A stretch of 64,000 nt of DNA from Photobacterium indicum (lineage in GTDB: Bacteria; Pseudomonadota; Gammaproteobacteria; Enterobacterales; Vibrionaceae). Below the pieces are notes generated by a model. That model made no database searches and was not told where the DNA came from. It saw only the letters and a program-made list of their open reading frames with translations. The stretch spans positions 496,001-560,000 of the forward strand of contig NZ_PYOC01000001.1 in NCBI RefSeq assembly GCF_003026215.1. The letters are read 5' to 3'. The position numbers and the translations under genes were made by a program. Positions 59,094-64,000 of this stretch are shown in pieces (position 1 is the stretch's first letter; each line of letters begins with the position of its first letter).

Positions 59094-59579
59094 ATATCTT
59101 AGATAAAAAAGTCATTTAATAACTAGAATTCTCCCACCTTATAATCTTGCGAAATAATATTGTTCCTTAAGTTATAGCTAAATATTAAATTTTATTTTCA
59201 GGTTTACAAATGGTTTTTGTTGGTTATATGCAATTTTAATCCACACTCTTATTTAAATGATAAATATGTGAGCCTTATCTTGATGTTAATATTATGTGTG
59301 TAGGTTTAATGACGAATATAAAGTTGATAAATTAGAGTTGGGTCATGTATTTAGTAGTTACTCAGTAATACTGGTTTGATTCGAATCAAAAGGAGAAACT
59401 CTTTTTGTGTATCACCGTAAATGTAAGTAATAATTTCTATTTTTGGTTGGTAGATTGAAATAAATGAAATGTTTTTCTCTAAAGCGAAGCGTATGCTTTA
59501 TTCAGAAAGAAGATAAATAGTAAAATTATCAATAATAAAAATAACCTCATCAACTCTACAAATAGACTGGGAATATATA
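59094..59579. promoter_or_regulatory. Upstream region of the permease gene with a 16-bp palindrome (59375-59390)
   Basis: AT-rich 486-bp stretch without a gene. It contains a perfect palindrome, TTTGATTCGAATCAAA, at 59375-59390, about 190 bp before the start codon, a candidate operator for the regulator of this transporter (unidentified). Otherwise nothing recognised. Confidence 0.5.
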
Positions 59580-60911
59580 ATGGCTGATATAAGCAGTGCT
59601 GAGCATTCAGCAACAATAACAAAACAATCTGCTTTACACGAAAAAGCAAACATGACAGAAAGTGAATGGAAGAAAGCAATTAAATTCGACAGTGTTGATG
59701 TCGGTTGGATTGTGATGAGTATAGGAATGGCAATAGGTGCTGGTATTGTTTTTTTACCCGTACAAGTTGGCGTTATGGGGTTGTGGGTATTCTTATTGTC
59801 TTCTGTGATTGGCTACCCAGCAATGTACTTATTTCAGAAGCTCTTTATTAATACACTGGCAGAGTCTAAAGAATGTACTGACTATCCTGGTGTTATTACG
59901 GGTTACTTGGGTAAAAACTGGGGGATAGCACTAGGTGCTCTTTATTTCATCATGTTGGTCATTTGGGTACTGGTTTATTCTTTAGCAGTAACTAATGATA
60001 GTGCTTCATATCTTCACTCTTTTGGCGTTACACATGGTCATTTAAACGATAATATTTTTTACGGACTAGCATTAATTTGTATCTTGGCATTTATCGGTTC
60101 GAAAGGTGAAAAGTTACTGTTTAAGTTATCCGGTTTTATGGCGGTAACAGTACTTTCGTTAGTTGCGGTAATGGGCGTGCTTTTGATTGCTCGCTGGGAT
60201 ATGGCGAATATTCCACAAATGGGCACTTGGGGCACCATGCTTAAAGATGCGATTATTACCTTACCATTTACGTTAACCTCTATCCTTTTTATCCAATCTT
60301 TAAGCCCAATGGTTATTTCGTACCGTTCTCATGAAAAATCCATTGAGGTGGCACGTTATAAAGCGTCACGAGCAATGAAAATTGCCTTTAGTATTTTGTT
60401 TGTCATTGTGTTTTTCTTTGCCGTGTCATTTACCTTGGCAATTAGCCAAGAACAAGCAGCAGAAGCAATGAACAAAAATATTTCAGCTTTAGCCATTATT
60501 GCGCATTACTTTCCTGGTAGTTGGGCAACTATTGCGGGTATTGTCATTAATATCTTTGCGGTTGTTACGTCATTTTTTGGTGTGTTTTTAGCTTTTCAAG
60601 AAGCATGTCGTGGTTTGGCGATGAATGTATTATTGCGTAAATATAAAGAGTCTCAGGTAAATAAAGAATTAGTGAATAAGCTGGTAACAGTATTCATTAT
60701 CTTATTGGCATGGGGAGCTATCGCGATAAATGCACCTATTTTGTCTTTTACTTCGATCTGTAGCCCCGTGTTTGGTTTGGTTGGCTGTTTAATTCCAGCT
60801 TATTTAGTCTATAAAGTACCGCATTTGGAAAAGTATAAAGGTGCGGCAACAAATATGATTATCATTACGGGTATCTTACTATGCATTTCGCCATTGCTTG
60901 CTTTTATCTAA
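59580..60911 (+). CDS. cyuP: HAAAP-family serine/cysteine transporter (YhaO/CyuP-like)
   Basis: The 443-residue inner-membrane protein has about 11 helices. Hydroxy/aromatic amino acid permease features are DSVDVGWIVMSIGMAIGAGIVFLPV in the first helix, LGALYFIMLVIWVLVYSLAV, SILFIQSLSPMVISYRSHEKS and a C-terminal helical pair. Length equals E. coli YhaO/CyuP (443). In E. coli CyuP and CyuA act together to import and degrade cysteine anaerobically. Here the permease is separated from cyuA-ridA by a terminator and 547 bp, so it is likely its own transcript with separate control. Serine import is also possible. Confidence 0.87.
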   Translation: MADISSAEHSATITKQSALHEKANMTESEWKKAIKFDSVDVGWIVMSIGMAIGAGIVFLPVQVGVMGLWVFLLSSVIGYPAMYLFQKLFINTLAESKECTDYPGVITGYLGKNWGIALGALYFIMLVIWVLVYSLAVTNDSASYLHSFGVTHGHLNDNIFYGLALICILAFIGSKGEKLLFKLSGFMAVTVLSLVAVMGVLLIARWDMANIPQMGTWGTMLKDAIITLPFTLTSILFIQSLSPMVISYRSHEKSIEVARYKASRAMKIAFSILFVIVFFFAVSFTLAISQEQAAEAMNKNISALAIIAHYFPGSWATIAGIVINIFAVVTSFFGVFLAFQEACRGLAMNVLLRKYKESQVNKELVNKLVTVFIILLAWGAIAINAPILSFTSICSPVFGLVGCLIPAYLVYKVPHLEKYKGAATNMIIITGILLCISPLLAFI

Positions 60912-60936
60912 CGTATTAGATTGAGATTTGAATAAT

Positions 60937-60964
60937 AAAAAAGCCTGTTATACAGGCTTTTTTT
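60937..60964. terminator. Rho-independent terminator of the permease gene
   Basis: A-rich/T-rich stem AAAAAAGCCTGT/ACAGGCTTTTTT with a 3-nt loop; usable in both directions between the convergent permease and tlh genes. Confidence 0.9.
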
Positions 60965-61000
60965 GTATCTTTTGTTTAATTTGTTATTCGATGGTTCGCT

Positions 61001-61052
61001 TATACCAATCTAGAAAAGTATCTGGTTATTTCCTTATCTAGATTGGCGTATA
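61001..61052. repeat. Short inverted repeat with TATACCAAT-type ends
   Basis: TATACCAATCTAGA at 61001-61014 pairs with TCTAGATTGGCGTATA at 61037-61052, allowing a 2-nt bulge. Its ends resemble the ATACCAA termini of the MITE-like element at 3019-3283. It lies 3 bp past the tlh stop and could be a tiny mobile remnant or a transcript-end structure. Confidence 0.5.
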
Positions 61053-61055
61053 ACG

Positions 61056-62330
61056 TTATTGGAAAGAAAATATATCGAGTGTGCCTTTCAATATTTGTTC
61101 TGCGATGACTTTATGGGTTTGCGTAGTCGGGTGGGTGACTCCCCAGAACACATAGCTGTCAGAGCCATAGCTCGCACAATCGTTAGTGAGCACATGGTTC
61201 ATTAAATAGTCTTTAGATGAACTTCGGTTGATGTTTAAACACGCATCAGATGCATTACGGAATCCGTATTGCTCTGGATTACTGGTCATCGCATCAAACA
61301 AGGCAAACGTGTCATATAGTGCAATATTGACACCTTGTTGCTTGTACATAGCGACTTGTGCAGCCACAAATTGATTAAACGCTTCAATCTTCTGTTTAAT
61401 GATCACGGCTTCTTGTGGATCGCTGTACTTAAACTGTGGTGCTTTGGTGGCATCAGGTAAATTCAATACCAAGATATTCTCAGCGCCGTTACTGGTGAGT
61501 GTTTCCATCGCGCGACGAAAATCTTCGCTGACGTCTGCAACAGAACGATCGTAATTAACAAAATCATTTAGACCGAACTCAATAGTAAATAAGCTGCTTT
61601 TTGGCTGATAGTTTTGGGTGTATTTCATATACGTGAGATAAGAGTTTACTTGGTCATGAATACCGGATAACACCACATATTGGGTGTCACCAGCAGCACC
61701 ACCTACAGCCCAGGTATATAAGGGGAGTTGTTTGGCTTTGGCGAGGTACTCAGTCCATACAAAACCGTTGCTGAAGTGCCCAAGAAACCACGAATTACTG
61801 TTAGGGAAGATCCATTGTGAGCCATTAAATAAGTTACCAGTATCGGAAATACTGTCTCCAAAACTGATGATCTTATTGATAGCTGTTGATGGTGAGATTG
61901 TATCTTGCGTCCAGATTGAGTGGTTATACGAGAATCGGGTGTCTGACGCGAAATAGGTAATATCTGCCGTATCATGCGTTACCCCTAGGGTATCCTGACA
62001 GCGTTCTGCAATATCTGTTTGTGGGGTGGTCGTGAAGAACATGTTTTTCAGAGAAATAGAAGAATACCAATACCCTTGAACAGTAAAGTAATCCCCATTC
62101 GGCTGCTTTGCCCATTCCCAATCCGTAGACGGATCGTCATGGGTATAATCGGGACGATACCAGCAACGCACGTAAGTATAAGTTGGTGAGCCTTGCTTTG
62201 CCGTCATGGCGGCAGGAGTGAGCATATTGGGTGATAGATTCTCTATTACAGGAGCGTCGAGCGGTTGATTATCGGCGCTCATGGCTAACGTAGAGAAAAA
62301 GAAGGTGAATAACAAGAGTGTTTTTTTCAT
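61056..62330 (-). CDS. tlh: Thermolabile-hemolysin-type SGNH phospholipase/lecithinase
   Basis: The 424-residue protein has a Sec signal (MKKTLLLFTFFFSTLAMSA), an N-terminal domain with paired Cys (VRCWYRPD, AERCQDTLG) and an SGNH hydrolase domain: GDSISDTGN with nucleophile Ser160, WAVGGAAGD, EFGLNDFVN and the His block WGVTHPTTQTH with His400. The usual Asp two residues before Thr is Gly397. This matches V. vulnificus VvPlpA, reported to use a Ser-His-chloride arrangement. It cuts phosphatidylcholine and lyses cells. It follows the pore-forming toxin gene by 99 bp on the same strand, as lec follows hlyA-type loci in vibrios. Confidence 0.93.
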   Translation of the reverse strand: MKKTLLLFTFFFSTLAMSADNQPLDAPVIENLSPNMLTPAAMTAKQGSPTYTYVRCWYRPDYTHDDPSTDWEWAKQPNGDYFTVQGYWYSSISLKNMFFTTTPQTDIAERCQDTLGVTHDTADITYFASDTRFSYNHSIWTQDTISPSTAINKIISFGDSISDTGNLFNGSQWIFPNSNSWFLGHFSNGFVWTEYLAKAKQLPLYTWAVGGAAGDTQYVVLSGIHDQVNSYLTYMKYTQNYQPKSSLFTIEFGLNDFVNYDRSVADVSEDFRRAMETLTSNGAENILVLNLPDATKAPQFKYSDPQEAVIIKQKIEAFNQFVAAQVAMYKQQGVNIALYDTFALFDAMTSNPEQYGFRNASDACLNINRSSSKDYLMNHVLTNDCASYGSDSYVFWGVTHPTTQTHKVIAEQILKGTLDIFSFQ

Positions 62331-62367
62331 AGAGTTGTCCGCTTCTGTTGAACGTAATGATAAAAGA

Positions 62368-62398
62368 CGACCATTCCCGCTGAATTCAAGAATGGTCG
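62368..62398 (-). terminator. Hairpin between the toxin and tlh genes
   Basis: Perfect 9-bp arms CGACCATTC/GAATGGTCG with 13-nt loop; on the minus strand a TCTTTTA tract follows. It would partly end the toxin transcript before tlh. Confidence 0.6.
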
Positions 62399-62429
62399 AG
62401 GTGGTTTATGGTGGAAATAAATCGAATCG

Positions 62430-64000
62430 TTATGGGTTTACTTGGCTGAAATCTGAAAATTGACTGGTATAAATCGTACTGTTTGGCATGTTGCTGTTGT
62501 CATTGACTGTCAGGATACTCGGAGGAGTCGTCGAGGCGTCGATAGCATTGATAGTGCGATCATTGTTGATGGTAAATAGCACATCATTGGCAAAATTATT
62601 AGGTTCTTGCCACGACCATATCTGAGTGTTTTTCGCATAGTACGCTGAACAGTCGTTGCTAAGTGTAAGCACACCGTTTGTTGTATCTAAACATTGCTCA
62701 GTGTTGGCGACGCTGCGATAACGGTGTGCAGCATCAAATACAAAAGATTGAGATTTTGCCCCCTTTATACAGTCAGAAAATGCGAGATTATCGGTTTGTT
62801 CTTCAACGTTATTCACTACGGTAAGGCATTTCGGAGACTCTTGGCTTAAATACGTCGATTGAATCGTGACAGAATCGGCACCGAGGAACCATGGGCTGTT
62901 CCAATCAACGGTGATTGGGAAGCTATCTCGGTACGTTAGCTGCTCGTAATCACGGTCTTCTTTCCAATTAGAGTTTGCAGAAGTATTGGATGTATAGAGC
63001 TGACTGCCGGATTTGTAACGACGACCAATAAAAAAGCGGTTATGACCAAATAAAGCCAAGCTTTTTACTGTGGTGGTTAGATCGATGGTTGAGATACCTG
63101 ATGTTGATGGTTTAGCCGCTATTTTGGCAACAAAGTCAGGGCGAAGACCACTCAAGGCTAAGGAGTTATTGTTTTTTAGCTTATCGAAATTCCACGGATT
63201 GCCGCGGCGTTCGTCATAATCCCAACACCATCCGTCTGCTGTACCAAGATTACAAAAGCCATTTTCCGGATCGAGTTGTGACCCATATTTATTGTTTTCG
63301 TAGCGGATGTTGTAACCGTCTGGGCGGGTTTGAGTCACTAAACCAAATTGCTTTTTATTGGTGATACTGTATTTGTCGGTGAAACTGTATTCAATATCTT
63401 TAATCGGAAACTTTGGCGATATTGCACCCAGACCAATTTTGATGCTAGTGCTGGTCTCTTTATCAATTTTGGATTCTACTTGATCCTGCATTCTAGGGTA
63501 CAAGTCGTTTAAATAAATTTGTCCCGATTGTAACTTAGCTTTGTCGTTGATCTGAATATCGACATCGATGGTATCCAAGTACTCGTTATATACATAGCTG
63601 GTGTTGCTATTGGTGTTCCAACGACGGTAGATATCAGACCAACTGTCAGCCATTCCCATATCAACGCCCGATCCTTCAGCCAATACGATCTCGACATATT
63701 TGTCTTTATCACCGGATGTTGCATAAAAAGGAGAGTGACTGTAATAACGGACTTTGTATTTTAGCGTCACGTTACCTTTACCTTGGCGTTCCACATTGAA
63801 ACGACGGTGGATCACAAATTCCATGATTTTTGGTGCATTGCCTGCTGTAGCGGAACGACGTACACGCGTATTTTTGCTGAGGTCATTCATCACTCGGGAT
63901 TCAATATAATCCAGCTCACTGTCGGCCAATTCATTATTATTCAGTGGAGCATCAAGTAAATAAATTTCACGTTTATTAAGAACGTGTGGTCGAGTAATTA
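62430..64000 (-). CDS. hlyA: Leukocidin/hemolysin-family pore-forming toxin (VvhA/HlyA type), 5' end outside the window
   Basis: The frame is open to the window edge, so the N-terminus is missing; the TTG at 63929 is internal. About 523 residues are visible. They contain the beta-barrel toxin core (IMEFVIHRRFNVERQGKGNVTLKYKVRYYSHSP read in part; YIESRVMNDLS; LTTTVKSLALFGHNRFFIGRRY) and, from about nt 62880 downward, a beta-trefoil lectin-like domain with paired Cys (PKCLTVVNN, FSDCIKGA, TEQCLDTTN, SNDCSAYY). The protein ends after the trefoil, with no C-terminal beta-prism as in V. cholerae cytolysin, so it is closer to V. vulnificus VvhA. It is secreted, oligomerises on host membranes and forms pores. 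A phospholipase gene follows. Confidence 0.88.
   Translation of the reverse strand, partial: ITRPHVLNKREIYLLDAPLNNNELADSELDYIESRVMNDLSKNTRVRRSATAGNAPKIMEFVIHRRFNVERQGKGNVTLKYKVRYYSHSPFYATSGDKDKYVEIVLAEGSGVDMGMADSWSDIYRRWNTNSNTSYVYNEYLDTIDVDIQINDKAKLQSGQIYLNDLYPRMQDQVESKIDKETSTSIKIGLGAISPKFPIKDIEYSFTDKYSITNKKQFGLVTQTRPDGYNIRYENNKYGSQLDPENGFCNLGTADGWCWDYDERRGNPWNFDKLKNNNSLALSGLRPDFVAKIAAKPSTSGISTIDLTTTVKSLALFGHNRFFIGRRYKSGSQLYTSNTSANSNWKEDRDYEQLTYRDSFPITVDWNSPWFLGADSVTIQSTYLSQESPKCLTVVNNVEEQTDNLAFSDCIKGAKSQSFVFDAAHRYRSVANTEQCLDTTNGVLTLSNDCSAYYAKNTQIWSWQEPNNFANDVLFTINNDRTINAIDASTTPPSILTVNDNSNMPNSTIYTSQFSDFSQVNP

Overview
The window looks like a chromosome segment of a marine gammaproteobacterium of the family Vibrionaceae, most likely Photobacterium or a close relative. 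The evidence is the gene content: a LuxM/AinS-type autoinducer synthase overlapping a LuxN/AinR-type hybrid kinase, a VvhA/HlyA-type pore-forming toxin beside a thermolabile-hemolysin phospholipase, a GH63 lipoprotein, a pilin-like protein and many c-di-GMP and chemotaxis proteins, at moderately low GC. The genus is inference. No rRNA, tRNA, CRISPR array, transposase or prophage gene was recognised. The genes at both ends are cut by the window edges.

Layout: 1-3 kb, TPR-GGDEF protein and YbiB. 3-7.5 kb, quorum-sensing pair luxM/luxN behind a 265-bp MITE-like element. 7.7-9.7 kb, alkylation repair (AdaA-AlkA fusion plus Ogt). 9.8-13.5 kb, small secreted protein, metallo-hydrolase, orphan pilin, DbpA. 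13.7-15.2 kb, two near-identical exported repeat proteins with a divergent TetR regulator and clear operators. 15.4-16.6 kb, SDR enzyme with divergent HxlR regulator. 16.9-21.4 kb, gluconate/Entner-Doudoroff cluster (gntP-eda and gntK-edd around a perfect palindrome), whose likely repressor gntR lies at 30-31 kb. 21.5-27.9 kb, dihydroxyacetone phosphorylation (dhaR, dhaKLM). 28-35 kb, Aer-like receptor, gntR, MDR/LysR pair and SulP transporter. 35.5-39.4 kb, AraC regulator, small membrane protein and an HlyD/DUF2955 exporter. 39.7-44.4 kb, a Tat-exported PLP enzyme, a periplasmic binding protein and a membrane GGDEF-EAL protein. 45-47.7 kb, GH63 lipoprotein. 47.8-50.2 kb, a scar with relics of a GntR gene and an AraC gene around an NmrA gene. 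50-56.5 kb, prpBCDE with a GntR-type regulator. 57.3-60.9 kb, cysteine catabolism (cyuA-ridA-cyuP type). 61-64 kb, phospholipase and pore-forming toxin.

How the genes work together: several catabolic modules (gluconate, dihydroxyacetone, propionate, cysteine) sit beside sensing modules (LuxM/LuxN, two c-di-GMP proteins, a PAS chemoreceptor) and a two-gene toxin locus. The most unusual observations are the PLP enzyme/binding protein/GGDEF-EAL module; the two 32-residue-repeat exported proteins under an apparent TetR switch; a LuxN homologue with an extra degenerate receiver domain; the MITE inserted just before luxM; and the duplicated-flank scar next to the propionate regulator, where each copy kept a different functional half.
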